64,000 nt of DNA, taken from the NCBI GenBank assembly GCA_050178015.1, contig JBFXGM010000011.1:1-64000 (forward strand), written 5' to 3'. The notes beneath the pieces are model-generated. The model was not told the DNA's origin and did no database searches. It saw only the letters and a list, made by a program, of their open reading frames with translations. The position numbers and the translations under genes are program-made. This DNA is from Gaoshiqia sp050178015. GTDB lineage: Bacteria > Bacteroidota > Bacteroidia > Bacteroidales > Prolixibacteraceae. Positions 44,489-53,882 of this stretch are shown here, one piece after another. How positions within the stretch are numbered: the stretch's first letter is position 1; every line of letters starts with the position of its first letter.

Positions 44489-47400
44489 CTAATTAATTTT
44501 AAACGTCAGCTTTTCGTGATTTCGCAGAAAACGTTCAATTTCGTGGTTCATCTCAATGCGTGTGTTCCTTGAAAACAGATTGACAACCGTTTTTGTTTCC
44601 GAATCCCACAGATTAAACTTCAGCAAAGCCGTGCCCCTGTTTCTGCGGCTGATATCCTCAATTTCCTGCACCAGTTCGGGGGTTACCGACTGAATCGCTA
44701 ACTGAACCGTAACACTTTTCACCTGGTTTTTGCGCACTTCTTCGAGCATTTCGATGTAGCGCACTTTGAATTCCAGCCCTCCGCGGAAGCTTTCCTGGAC
44801 GACTCCTTTAACCATGAGAAACAGGTTGGGTTTGCAAAACTTGGCAAACTCCACATAATCTTTCCCAAAGAAGGCGATCTGGTAGGAATCGCCGTAATCG
44901 GCCAGGGTCATTTTGCAGTAAGGCTTTCCGTTTTTCGACATGGCTTCGAAGGCCTCGGTAACCATGCCGGCAAAGGTGATTTCGCGGCCTCTCAGCGCTT
45001 CGATATTGTTGTTCAGGTCTTTCAGCGAATGTTCTTTACTGACGAAATTCTCAATCTCCAACTTGTATTCATCCAGTGGGTGCGAGGAGAGGTAGATGCC
45101 GATCAGCGATTTCTCTTTCTCCAGCAATACAATTTTGGGCCATTCGGGAACATTCGGAATATCTGGCGTCTTCACTACCTGGGCCGACATCACCGCCCCA
45201 AAAAGGGACTGCTGCGTGTTGTTATTGTCGTGTTGGATTTGATGTCCGTATTTGATCAGTTTTTCTATAAAGCTGGCGTCGTTCTGGTCGCTGCCGGCAA
45301 AAAACTGGCTGCGTTTGAAGCCGAAACTATCGAACGCTCCAGCCATAGCCAGCGCTTCAATGTTCTTTTTATTGACCGATTGCAAATTGACCCGTTCCAC
45401 AAAATTGAAAACATCCGAGAACAGGCCTTTCTTGCGGGCTTCGATGATATCGCCCACAGCGCCGGCGCCAACGCCTTTGATGGCAGCCATTCCGAAGCGC
45501 ACATCGCCCTTTTTGTTTACCGTAAATTTCAGAAAACTCTCATTCACGTCAGGTCCCAGTACATTGATTCCCAACCGCTGCGATTCTTCCATCAACTTGG
45601 TGATCTCCGCAATATTGGTCATGTTCCGGCTCATGTTGGCCGCCATAAACTCGCCCGGGAAATGAGCCTTCAGGTAGCCGGTTTGGTAAGCAATGTAGGC
45701 ATAGCACACCGAGTGCGATTTGTTAAAGGCGTAACTGGCAAAGGCTTCCCAGTCTTTCCAGATTTTATCGATCAGTTTGTCTGCTTCTTTTTCTTTGCCA
45801 ATCTGCTTACAACCTTCCATAAAATCGGGATTGCCCTTACAGCCTTCCACAAATTTCACCTTCAACTTGTCCATCATGGCCTTGATTTTTTTACCCATCG
45901 CCTTACGAAGCGAGTCGGAGTCGCCGCGGGTAAAATTGCCCAGGTGGCGCGACAAAAGCATCACCTGTTCCTGAAAGACCGTGATCCCGTAGGTATCGCT
46001 CAGGTATTTCTCCATCATCGGATGGTCGTACTCCACCTTCTTGCGCCCATGCTTCCGGTCGATATAGTCCGGAATGTATTCCATTGGACCCGGTCGATAG
46101 AGGGCGTTCATGGCCACCAAGTCTTCAAAGCGGTTGGGTTTCAGGCTTCGCAGGTGCTTTTTCATCCCCGGCGATTCAAACTGAAAGATCGCAGTGGTGT
46201 CGCCGCGGCTGAACAGCTCGAATGTCTTCTCGTCGTCCATCGGAATTTTATCAATGTCGATTTCAATTCCTTTGGAAAGACGGACATTTTCCAGCGTTTC
46301 TTTTATGATGGAAAGGGTTTTCAGGCCCAGGAAGTCCATTTTCAGCAACCCGATAGCTTCCACAAAGCGACCGTCGTACTGGGTGGTGTACAGCGACTCT
46401 TCCTTGGTAGGCATGATGGGGATATGGTCCGAAAGCGGGTCGCGGCTGATCAGGATCCCGCAGGCATGCACACCGGTCTGGCGCACCGATCCTTCCAGGG
46501 TTTGCGCAAATTTCAGGGTACTGGCGATCAGCGGATCGTCGGAATTTTTTTCGCGCAGCAGCTCAGGACTTTCTTTGTACGCCTTCTCAAAGCTCATTTT
46601 GGGAGCTTCGGGCACTAATTTTGCCAGACGATCGGCTTCCGAGAGCGGCAACTTCAGCACACGGGACACATCGCGGATGGCCAGCTTGGTGGCCATCGTC
46701 CCAAATGTACAGATGTGGGCCACTTTGTCCTGGCCGTATTTTTCAGTCACCCAGTCGAGCACCATCTGGCGGCCGTCATCATCGAAGTCGATATCGACAT
46801 CGGGCATGGAGATCCGGTCGGGGTTCAGGAAACGCTCGAACAGCAAGTCGTATTTTATCGGGTCGATATTGGTAATTCCCACACAGTACGAAACCGCAGC
46901 CCCGGCAGCCGAACCACGTCCCGGGCCAACCAGTACGCCCATTTCGCGTGCGGCGTTGATAAAATCCTGAGTAATGAGGAAGTATCCGGGAAAACCCATC
47001 GTTTTGATGGTGTTCAGCTCAAAATCAATCCGTTCGAGCACATCATCCGGAATAGGATCGCCATAGCGTTCTTTTGCGCCAATGTAAGTCAGGTGCTGCA
47101 GGTAGTCGGCTTCCAGCTTGATGCGGAGCACTTTATCGTACCCCCCGAGGCGTTTGAAGGCATTTTCGCCAAATTCTTCCAGCAGCCCGGCTTCCGAAAA
47201 TTTTTGCAGGTATTCCGCCTCCGTACCAAATTCCTCTGGAATGGGAAACGGGGGCATAATCGGATCGGAGTTGAGTTCAAACTCTTCCACCTTATCCACA
47301 ATCTCCTGGGTGTTGGCCAAGGCCTCCGGCACGTCGGCAAACAACTCATTCATTTCGGCGGTGGTTTTAAACCACTCCTGTTTGGTGTAGCGCATCCGGT

Positions 47401-48127
47401 TCGGATCGTCCACATCTTTGCCGGTATTCAAGCAGATCAGTAAGTCGTGCGCATCAGCATCTTCGGCATTGGTAAAGTGGACATCGTTGGTGGCAATCAC
47501 TTTCACCCGGTGCTTTTTCGCCAGGTCAAGGATCACTTCATTCACCATCACCTGGTTGTTATACACCTGCTCGTTCAGTTGAGGCATCTCGGAGTTGTGC
47601 CGCATCAGTTCCAGGTAATAATCATCGCCAAAAACATCCTTGAACCAACGAATGGCTGCTTCGGCCTCATCGATAGCGTTGCGCATGATGCACTGGGGGA
47701 TTTCTCCGCCCAAACAGGCCGATGAAACAATTAAGCCCTCGCTGTGCATTTTCAGCAACTCCTTGTCGATACGTGGTTTATAGTAAAATCCATCCGTATT
47801 GGCAGCCGAAATTAGCTTGATAAGGTTCACATAGCCGGTGCGGTTTTTGGCCAGCAGGATGAGGTGGTCGCCCGAGCGGTCGATTTTGTCGTTTTTATCG
47901 TAAATGGAACGCGTGGCCACGTAAGTTTCGCAGCCCAGGATCGGTTTGATGCCTTCCCGCTTGCAGGTGTCCCAAAATTCTTTCACCCCGAACATCATCC
48001 CGTGGTCGGTTAGCGCCAGGGCAGTCATGCCATCGCCTTTGGCTTTTCCCACCAGCCCTTTAATGCTGGCTGCGCCATCCAAAATAGAATATTGCGAGTG
48101 TACATGTAAATGCGTAAACGGAATCAT
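44489..48127 (-). CDS. dnaE: DNA polymerase III alpha subunit
   Basis: 1212 residues, full length for DnaE. The N-terminal PHP domain begins FTHLHVHSQYSILDGAASIKGLV. The polymerase palm has the catalytic aspartates in PDVDIDFDDDGRQMVLDWV (about 438-456). Fingers and a tandem HhH region follow (VNKKNIEALAMAGAFDSFG), then an OB domain (GREITFAGMVTEAF...GKPYCKMTLADYGDSYQIAFFG). It is the replicative polymerase. Several PHP metal ligands (HLHVH, DHGMMFG) are kept. It lies upstream of trxA. Confidence 0.97.
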   Translation of the reverse strand: MIPFTHLHVHSQYSILDGAASIKGLVGKAKGDGMTALALTDHGMMFGVKEFWDTCKREGIKPILGCETYVATRSIYDKNDKIDRSGDHLILLAKNRTGYVNLIKLISAANTDGFYYKPRIDKELLKMHSEGLIVSSACLGGEIPQCIMRNAIDEAEAAIRWFKDVFGDDYYLELMRHNSEMPQLNEQVYNNQVMVNEVILDLAKKHRVKVIATNDVHFTNAEDADAHDLLICLNTGKDVDDPNRMRYTKQEWFKTTAEMNELFADVPEALANTQEIVDKVEEFELNSDPIMPPFPIPEEFGTEAEYLQKFSEAGLLEEFGENAFKRLGGYDKVLRIKLEADYLQHLTYIGAKERYGDPIPDDVLERIDFELNTIKTMGFPGYFLITQDFINAAREMGVLVGPGRGSAAGAAVSYCVGITNIDPIKYDLLFERFLNPDRISMPDVDIDFDDDGRQMVLDWVTEKYGQDKVAHICTFGTMATKLAIRDVSRVLKLPLSEADRLAKLVPEAPKMSFEKAYKESPELLREKNSDDPLIASTLKFAQTLEGSVRQTGVHACGILISRDPLSDHIPIMPTKEESLYTTQYDGRFVEAIGLLKMDFLGLKTLSIIKETLENVRLSKGIEIDIDKIPMDDEKTFELFSRGDTTAIFQFESPGMKKHLRSLKPNRFEDLVAMNALYRPGPMEYIPDYIDRKHGRKKVEYDHPMMEKYLSDTYGITVFQEQVMLLSRHLGNFTRGDSDSLRKAMGKKIKAMMDKLKVKFVEGCKGNPDFMEGCKQIGKEKEADKLIDKIWKDWEAFASYAFNKSHSVCYAYIAYQTGYLKAHFPGEFMAANMSRNMTNIAEITKLMEESQRLGINVLGPDVNESFLKFTVNKKGDVRFGMAAIKGVGAGAVGDIIEARKKGLFSDVFNFVERVNLQSVNKKNIEALAMAGAFDSFGFKRSQFFAGSDQNDASFIEKLIKYGHQIQHDNNNTQQSLFGAVMSAQVVKTPDIPNVPEWPKIVLLEKEKSLIGIYLSSHPLDEYKLEIENFVSKEHSLKDLNNNIEALRGREITFAGMVTEAFEAMSKNGKPYCKMTLADYGDSYQIAFFGKDYVEFAKFCKPNLFLMVKGVVQESFRGGLEFKVRYIEMLEEVRKNQVKSVTVQLAIQSVTPELVQEIEDISRRNRGTALLKFNLWDSETKTVVNLFSRNTRIEMNHEIERFLRNHEKLTFKIN

Positions 48128-48249
48128 TTTCAGGTGTTTTAATCGATCTTCAACTTATCCAACAGCAGGCTGTATGGGAAGCCTAAAATTAAGGTTTTCG
48201 GTCGGCTTTAAAAACGGATGTTGATAAAACATGAAAAAAGGAGAAATGG

Positions 48250-48720
48250 CTAATCCCGCTCCAGCTCATCAAAAACAGCATAAATCAGGTCCGCCTCAAA
48301 TCCCCGGCTTTGTGCAAACCGAAAAAGCTTGGCTTTTCGGTCGTACTGATTAGCGGCCCGGGTGTTTTTGTTTTTCTCTTCCAGCAAACGGGCCAGGGTT
48401 TCGCGATAAGCATCTTCTTCAATTTCACCCAATGCCAGGTCAATAATTGCCGGTGCAATTTTTTCTGCCCGCAAGTGATGGACAATTTTAACCCGCCCCC
48501 ACTTGTTGAAACGAAATTTGTCGCGCACATAACTCCTGGCAAATCGATCGTCATCCTGAAATTTCTCAGCAATCAGCCGCTCCAGGACCATTTCGGCCTC
48601 ATCCATCATCAGTCCCCATTCTAGCAGTTTCTGACGAATATTCCCGGAACTTCTTTCCGAGCGGCTGCAAAGCGCTGCTGCCCGCTGATAGGCCTCTCGT
48701 TGTTTGTTGTTCAATTCCAT
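48250..48720 (-). CDS. recX: Regulatory protein RecX
   Basis: 156 residues from the ATG at 48720 (MELNNKQREAYQRAAALCSRSERSS); the longer open frame upstream runs through the tRNA and is not coding. It is built of three-helix repeats typical of RecX: RSSGNIRQKLLEWG, KFQDDDRFARSYVRDKFRFNKWGRVKIVHHLRAEKI, and a C-terminal KLFRFAQSRGFEADLIYAVFDEL. RecX caps RecA filaments and restrains recombination. It starts about 100 bases downstream of tRNA-Phe on the same strand. Confidence 0.88.
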   Translation of the reverse strand: MELNNKQREAYQRAAALCSRSERSSGNIRQKLLEWGLMMDEAEMVLERLIAEKFQDDDRFARSYVRDKFRFNKWGRVKIVHHLRAEKIAPAIIDLALGEIEEDAYRETLARLLEEKNKNTRAANQYDRKAKLFRFAQSRGFEADLIYAVFDELERD

Positions 48721-48817
48721 AAGATATAGCTTGCCTGGGGTAAAAGTAGAAAACGTCCGGGGATTTTGCAGTTGCAATAAAGCAAAACGGAGAAAAACTT
48801 TCGCTTTTCCCCGTTTG

Positions 48818-48890
48818 TGGTGCCACTCGGAATCGAACCAAGGACACATGGATTTTCAGTCCATTGCTCTACCAACTGAGCTATGGCACC
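48818..48890 (-). tRNA. tRNA-Phe (GAA)
   Basis: 73 nt on the minus strand, running 48890 to 48818. The acceptor stem GGTGCCA pairs with TGGCACC, the D-arm is GCTCAGTTGGTAGAGC, the anticodon loop CTGAAAA reads GAA, and the T-loop is GGTTCGATTCC. The discriminator is A and the CCA end is not encoded. Confidence 0.97.
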
Positions 48891-49016
48891 ATAGCTGCTT
48901 TGTGTTTGCGGTGGCAAATATAGCGCAAAAAAATTAACCACAAAACAAAAATTTGGCGTCTGCACAATATTTTTTCGCCCCCTTTAGCAAAGCCCTTCTT
49001 TTTCATTCAATTATCG

Positions 49017-49047
49017 GTTGAATATTTCCGGTGGTTTCCTACTTTTG
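49017..49047 (+). promoter_or_regulatory. Promoter of the M16 peptidase / O-methyltransferase operon
   Basis: GTTG (49017-49020), 19-bp spacer, TACTTTTG (49040-49047). Transcription would start near 49053, only a few bases before the ATG at 49057, giving an almost leaderless mRNA. Confidence 0.55.
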
Positions 49048-49056
49048 CACTCCAAT

Positions 49057-50286
49057 ATGCAACACGTGAAGATAGATACACGCACACTGAACAATGGGAT
49101 CCGGATCATCCACCAACAAGTAGATTCGCCAGCCGCCCATTTTGGCATCATCCTGAATACCGGTTCGCGCGATGAATTGCTCGAAGAGCAGGGAATTGCC
49201 CACTTTATTGAACACGTCATCTTTAAGGGCACGAAGAAACGCAAAGCCTACCATATCATCAGCCGCATTGAGGACGTTGGCGGCGAGCTGAATGCCTATA
49301 CTTCCAAAGAAGAAACGGCAGTTTACGCTACCTTCCTGAATGAGCATTACGACCGCAGCATGGAGCTCATCAGCGATATTATTTCGAACAGCACTTTTCC
49401 TGACAAAGAGCTGGAGCGTGAAAAAGAAGTAGTAATTGAAGAAATCAACTCGTATAAAGACAGCCCCTCGGAACTGATTTTTGATGATTTTGACGAGTTA
49501 CTGTTTGACGGCCACCCGATTGCCCGGAATATTTTGGGAACACCACAGCTGGTAAAATCGTTCAACAAAAAAAGTATTCTCAACTTTATTGAAAAGAACT
49601 ACCACACCAACGAAATGGTGCTCAGTTCGGTTGGCAACATTCCCTTTGAACGATTCCTGTTTCTTGCTGAGAAATATTTTGGCAGCATCGCGGCTAAACC
49701 CCGCACGCAGCAACGGCAAATCTTCAATAATTACAAACCGGGCTTCCTGCGTGTAAAAAAGGACACGTTTCAAACGCATTGTGTGATTGGGAACATTGCC
49801 TACAATGCAAACGATGAGAAACGCATGGGCATGGTATTGCTGAACAATATCCTGGGCGGACAATCGATGAATTCGCGGCTCAACCTGAGCCTGCGCGAAC
49901 GAAATGGCATGGCCTACAATGTGGAATCGAACTATACGGCCTTCTCAGATACGGGCCAGTTTAACGTGTATTTTGGCACCGACCGCGAAAACCTGGAACG
50001 GGCCATCAAGTTGGTTAACAAAGAATTTCTGTTACTGAAAGAAAAAAAGCTCGGCGGGCTGCAACTCAGCAAGGCCAAAAAACAGCTGATAGGTCAAATC
50101 GCCATATCGAGCGAAAACAGAGACGATTTGATGCTCACCCTGGGCAAAAGTTTTCTTTTATATAACAAGGTGGACAGTCTTCCTGAAATCTATGAGAAAA
50201 TCGAACACATTTCCAGTGAAATGCTCCTGGAAATTGCCAACGAAATTCTGGATGAAAAATCGTTGAGCACCTTAATTTACGAGTAA
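49057..50286 (+). CDS. M16 family zinc peptidase
   Basis: 409 residues from the ATG at 49057, chosen because a promoter lies immediately upstream of it. The inverted zinc motif HFIEH is at 49-53 and the third ligand Glu at about 129 (VVIEEINSYKD), as in mitochondrial-processing-peptidase-like M16B enzymes. The C-terminal half has the partner-domain fold with the RERNGMAYNVES arginine-containing loop. Bacterial members are oligopeptide or protein-processing enzymes. The stop shares a base with the ATG of the O-methyltransferase (TAATG), so the two are cotranslated. Confidence 0.92.
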   Translation: MQHVKIDTRTLNNGIRIIHQQVDSPAAHFGIILNTGSRDELLEEQGIAHFIEHVIFKGTKKRKAYHIISRIEDVGGELNAYTSKEETAVYATFLNEHYDRSMELISDIISNSTFPDKELEREKEVVIEEINSYKDSPSELIFDDFDELLFDGHPIARNILGTPQLVKSFNKKSILNFIEKNYHTNEMVLSSVGNIPFERFLFLAEKYFGSIAAKPRTQQRQIFNNYKPGFLRVKKDTFQTHCVIGNIAYNANDEKRMGMVLLNNILGGQSMNSRLNLSLRERNGMAYNVESNYTAFSDTGQFNVYFGTDRENLERAIKLVNKEFLLLKEKKLGGLQLSKAKKQLIGQIAISSENRDDLMLTLGKSFLLYNKVDSLPEIYEKIEHISSEMLLEIANEILDEKSLSTLIYE

Positions 50287-50921
50287 TGACAGGAATCGAT
50301 CTTGAAAAATACATACTGGAACACACAGAAGAGGAAGATCCGGTGCTAAAGGAACTATACCGTGAAACCCACCTGAATGTTCTTCGTCCCCGGATGCTTT
50401 CCGGTCATTTGCAAGGGAGAATCCTGGAGATGTTCAGCTACATGATCCGGCCCGAACGTATCTTGGAAATCGGCACCTTTACCGGCTACTCGGCTATTTG
50501 CCTGGCCAAAGGCTTAAAAGAAGGCGGCAAACTGCACACCATCGAGCTAAACGACGAGCTGGAAACCATTGCCCGCAAATACATCGATAAGGCGGGCCTG
50601 GCCAATCAGATTGTTTGCCATATGGGCAATGCCTGCGAAATCATCCCGGCACTCGATGAAACTTTTGATCTGGTTTTCCTGGACGGCGACAAACGGGAAT
50701 ACAGCCACTATTTCGACCTGGTTTTCGACAAAATAAGGCCGGGCGGTTTTATTTTTGCCGACAACATCCTCTGGAGCGGAAAGGTTACCCAGAAGGTTGA
50801 CCCTCGCGACGAACAAACGATCGGCATCCTGCAATTCAACGACAAAATGAAAGACGATCCGCGTGTGAGCCAGGTCATCCTCCCGTTGAGAGATGGATTA
50901 ATGCTGATCCGGAAAAAATAA
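50286..50921 (+). CDS. Class I SAM-dependent O-methyltransferase (CCoAOMT family)
   Basis: 211 residues. ERILEIGTFTGYSAICLAKGL is SAM motif I; HTIELNDELETIARKYIDKAGL is motif II; DLVFLDGDKREYSHYFDLVFDKIRPGGFIFADNILWSG gives the metal-binding Asp and the ADNILW loop typical of the caffeoyl-CoA O-methyltransferase/TrmR family. Bacterial relatives include the tRNA 5-hydroxyuridine methyltransferase TrmR, which is a plausible role here. Coupled to the M16 peptidase by a one-base overlap. Confidence 0.88.
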   Translation: MTGIDLEKYILEHTEEEDPVLKELYRETHLNVLRPRMLSGHLQGRILEMFSYMIRPERILEIGTFTGYSAICLAKGLKEGGKLHTIELNDELETIARKYIDKAGLANQIVCHMGNACEIIPALDETFDLVFLDGDKREYSHYFDLVFDKIRPGGFIFADNILWSGKVTQKVDPRDEQTIGILQFNDKMKDDPRVSQVILPLRDGLMLIRKK

Positions 50922-51013
50922 CACTTCTCTGTTCAGTACATTTTCATTACTGTGTGACACAGGTCACTTTGAACTTCCTCGCGTTCTGCTTTCTTTGCTA
51001 AAAATCATTGACC

Positions 51014-51235
51014 ATGAAGCAATTTCTTCTAAAACATAAATGGCGATTGGTAGGTGTTGCCATTGGCGCTTTTGCCGGGTTTCTGTATTGGTACTACATT
51101 GGCTGCAATTCGGGAACTTGCCCGATACAGTCAAACTGGCATACCAGCTCATTGTATGGCGGCGTGATGGGCTATTTAGTGAGCGACCTCAAAAAAACGA
51201 AAAAAGATAAACCCGAAGAACATGGAAAAGTTTGA
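51014..51235 (+). CDS. DUF6132 family membrane protein
   Basis: 73 residues from the ATG at 51014. One strong transmembrane helix (WRLVGVAIGAFAGFLYWYYIG) is followed by CNSGTCPIQSNWHTSSLYGGVMGYLVSD, a conserved two-cysteine segment that marks this small family, and a basic tail. The two cysteines could form a disulfide. It overlaps the downstream thioredoxin-like gene by 14 bases, suggesting a redox link between the two products. Confidence 0.78.
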   Translation: MKQFLLKHKWRLVGVAIGAFAGFLYWYYIGCNSGTCPIQSNWHTSSLYGGVMGYLVSDLKKTKKDKPEEHGKV

Positions 51236-51539
51236 GCAGATCATCCAGGGACAAACTCCCGTTGTGGTTGATTTTTACGCTACCTGGTGCGCCCCGTGCA
51301 ACATGATGGCGCCCATTCTGCAACAAGTAAAAGGAAATCTGGGCGAACACATTCGGATACTGAAAATTGATGTGGATAAAAACCCGGAGATTGCTATGAA
51401 ATATCAAATCCGCGGGGTACCCACGTTAATGATTTTTCAGCACGGCCAACGCAAATGGACGGGCAGCGGAGTAATGCAGGCTGATCAGCTAACATCGGTT
51501 ATCCGGTCGGCAACGAGCTCCTCCCAACAGGAACGTTAG
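51222..51539 (+). CDS. Thioredoxin-family protein
   Basis: 105 residues. The active site WCAPC is at 22-26 (instead of WCGPC), after VVVDFYAT. The cis-proline loop is RGVPTLMIF. No signal peptide, so cytoplasmic. It is a second thioredoxin in the window besides trxA. The start lies 14 bases inside the DUF6132 gene, so the two are translationally coupled. Confidence 0.9.
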   Translation: MEKFEQIIQGQTPVVVDFYATWCAPCNMMAPILQQVKGNLGEHIRILKIDVDKNPEIAMKYQIRGVPTLMIFQHGQRKWTGSGVMQADQLTSVIRSATSSSQQER

Positions 51540-51545
51540 TCAGAA

Positions 51546-52769
51546 TTACTTCAACATCACAATTAGTTTCTTCAGCGCGGCAACAAACACATCAATTTCT
51601 TCAAAGGTATTGTAAACGGCGAAGGATACGCGGACCGATCCGGTAATTCCGTAATGCTGCATCACAGGGTCGGCACAAAGCCTTCCGGTACGCACGGCAA
51701 TGCCCATTTTATCGAGCATGGTACCCAGATCAAACGAATGGATTCCATCAATATTAAAGGTAATCACACCCGACTTTTCGGGCTGTGTGCCATAAATGAT
51801 CATCCCCGGAATTTCGAGCAGCTTTTGTGTGGCATATTCCAGCAGCTGATGCTCGTAAGCAGCCACTTCAGCAACACCCAGTTGCTGCAGGAAACTGATG
51901 GCTTCGCCAAAGGCCACAACACCGGTGATGTGCGGCGTTCCCGCTTCAAATTTATAGGGAAGTTCATTATAGGTGGTTTTTTGGAAAGTCACTTCCGAAA
52001 TCATTTCACCACCACCCTGATAGGGCGGCATCTGCTCCAGCAATTCCTTTTTGCCGAACAGGACCCCCACCCCGTTGGGGCCATACATTTTATGAGATGA
52101 GAAAACATAAAAATCGGCATCCATGTCCTGCACATCCACCGGCAGGTGCTTTACGGCCTGTGCCCCGTCAACCAGCACTTTAACCCCGGATTTATGGGCT
52201 TTTGCAATAATCTGTTTCACCGGGTTTATCGTCCCCAGCGTGTTCGAAACATGGGCTACGGCAACAAGTTTCGTTTTTTCATTGATCACCTCAGCCAGAC
52301 TTTCAATCTCAAGTCGTCCGTCATCCGAGAACGGAAGGACGACAATCTTGGCCCCTTTCCGTTCGGCCATCATCTGCCAGGGAACAATGTTGGCGTGGTG
52401 CTCCATTTCGGTCAGGATAATTTCATCGCCAGCCTGAATAAAAGCTTCACCAAACGAGAAGGCAACCAGGTTAATGCTTTCTGTCGTCCCCTTAGTAAAA
52501 ATGATTTCCTCGCGCGAACCGGCATGAATAAAACCAACAACCTGATCACGAACGGCTTCAAACTCAATGGTAGCCCGGTCTGCTAAAAAATGCGCCCCCC
52601 GGTGGATGTTGCCATAATATTCCAGGTGAAGTTGTTCTTCTTTCCGAAGTACTTGCACTGGTTTTTGCGACGAGGCAGCGCTGTCGAGATAAATCAGCGG
52701 CTTATTGTAAACTTTCTGTTCGAGTATCGGAAAATCTTTCCGAATACGGGCTATATCGAGTGTCGTCAT
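51546..52769 (-). CDS. sufS: Cysteine desulfurase, SufS type
   Basis: 407 residues from the ATG at 52769 (MTTLDIARIRKDFPIL). PLP aminotransferase class V fold: LDSAASSQKP at the N-terminus, TEMEHHANIVPWQ, DGAQAVKH, the Schiff-base Lys227 in FSSHKMYGPNGVG, and the persulfide-forming Cys365 in VRTGRLCADPVMQHYG. Family members usually have RTGHHCAQP here. It transfers sulfur from cysteine to the Suf scaffold. No other suf gene is next to it in this window, which is unusual. The gene converges with the thioredoxin gene. Confidence 0.9.
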   Translation of the reverse strand: MTTLDIARIRKDFPILEQKVYNKPLIYLDSAASSQKPVQVLRKEEQLHLEYYGNIHRGAHFLADRATIEFEAVRDQVVGFIHAGSREEIIFTKGTTESINLVAFSFGEAFIQAGDEIILTEMEHHANIVPWQMMAERKGAKIVVLPFSDDGRLEIESLAEVINEKTKLVAVAHVSNTLGTINPVKQIIAKAHKSGVKVLVDGAQAVKHLPVDVQDMDADFYVFSSHKMYGPNGVGVLFGKKELLEQMPPYQGGGEMISEVTFQKTTYNELPYKFEAGTPHITGVVAFGEAISFLQQLGVAEVAAYEHQLLEYATQKLLEIPGMIIYGTQPEKSGVITFNIDGIHSFDLGTMLDKMGIAVRTGRLCADPVMQHYGITGSVRVSFAVYNTFEEIDVFVAALKKLIVMLK

Positions 52770-52950
52770 ATCTGTTCGTTTACGGGGCAATCCGACTTGC
52801 AAAATGCCCCTGCGGGACTACAAAACTAATGTTTTTTCAGGAAGCGCCCATCAGGTGCGGGCAGGTTCAGCAAAATCAGTAATTCCTTTAATATATAAAC
52901 AAACCTGAGGGATAATTTGATCAATGCACCGGAAACTGACCAATTGGCAA

Positions 52951-52985
52951 GACGAAAAAAAGCGGCCTCTTCATGAAGCCGCTTT
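52951..52985 (-). terminator. Terminator of the lipoprotein/TPR operon
   Basis: On the minus strand AAAGCGGC-loop-GCCGCTTT followed by a T-run. It lies 25 bases past the stop of the TPR gene. Confidence 0.8.
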
Positions 52986-53009
52986 CAGATATCTAAGTTG
53001 TATCAGTTC

Positions 53010-53882
53010 TTATTGCACAATTGCTTTGAATTTAGCTTCGCCGAAATATTTCGCGAACTCCATGTCTGTAGCAATCTTTGCTTTCAGCTCCGGGTTCATT
53101 TTAACAGCAGCTTCCAGACTTTCGTACATCAGATTTTCTTTAGCTGTACGGGCTCCAACAACTGCCTTAAAGTATTCTTTCATATAGCAGCCTTCCCAAG
53201 TGCAGTTCTCCAGCGATTTCAATGCGCCATTATTATCGCCGGCCAAAATTTTTGCCAACCCTACGTTGGGAGAATCTGAGTCGCCAAATAATTTAACGGC
53301 TTTGTCATATTCACCTTTCTTGATGGCAACAATACCCAGGTTGTAGTTTACTTCGTCGCCAGCACCGGAAGCAGCGCCAAACAACGTTTCAGCTTTGGCT
53401 AAATCGCCTTCAACCAGAGCAACAGCACCCAAGTTGTTTTTGATGATTGGCTCGTTGTTGTTCAGGCCTTCAGCTTTTTCGAACAATGGTTTTGCATCGG
53501 CAAATTTGCCTTGCTCAGCCAAAACCATACCGGCGTTGTTAAATCCTCTCCAATCTTGCGGGTACACTTTCATGAATGAATTATAGATCGCCAGTTGTTT
53601 GTTTTTGTCAGAAGTTAATGTTGCAGCATACAACAATTCTGCAGGGTTCAGCGAAGCTGGATCAGAATCGGCCAGAGCCGCGATTTCTTCGTCGGTTTTG
53701 CCGATCAGGTCAACGCTGGCTGTAATTTTTGCACGGCGCAGTTTAGGAAGAATTTCATCTGCAACCGAAGTGAAAGCCTGAGAGAGGTTTTTGATTTCAC
53801 GTTCGCGGACTTCAGGATCTGAATACATGGAAAGTACGCGCAGGATCAGTTCTTTGTCCTGGATGTTCGATTTCTCCATCAT
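53010..53882 (-). CDS. TPR-repeat domain, 3' half of a split gene
   Basis: 290 residues. It begins MMEKSNIQDKELILRVLSMYSDPEVREREIKN, then several tetratricopeptide-like repeats (NPAELLYAATLT, DWRGFNNAGMVLAEQGKFADAKPLFEKA, PIIKNNLGAVALVEGDLAKAETLF, VNYNLGIVAIKKGEYDKAVKLF), ending with a helix-rich tail. There is no signal peptide although the preceding gene, in the same frame, has one. The only separation is the stop codon TAA followed directly by ATG ATG. It therefore looks like the C-terminal half of a single lipoprotein-TPR protein of about 580 residues. If translated alone it would stay in the cytoplasm. Confidence 0.75.
   Translation of the reverse strand: MMEKSNIQDKELILRVLSMYSDPEVREREIKNLSQAFTSVADEILPKLRRAKITASVDLIGKTDEEIAALADSDPASLNPAELLYAATLTSDKNKQLAIYNSFMKVYPQDWRGFNNAGMVLAEQGKFADAKPLFEKAEGLNNNEPIIKNNLGAVALVEGDLAKAETLFGAASGAGDEVNYNLGIVAIKKGEYDKAVKLFGDSDSPNVGLAKILAGDNNGALKSLENCTWEGCYMKEYFKAVVGARTAKENLMYESLEAAVKMNPELKAKIATDMEFAKYFGEAKFKAIVQ

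Noticed and set aside
45029..46618. 529-codon plus-strand open frame
   Set aside because: Lies inside dnaE on the other strand; no family features.
48720..48849. N-terminal extension of RecX
   Set aside because: It overlaps tRNA-Phe; the ATG at 48720 gives the normal RecX N-terminus.
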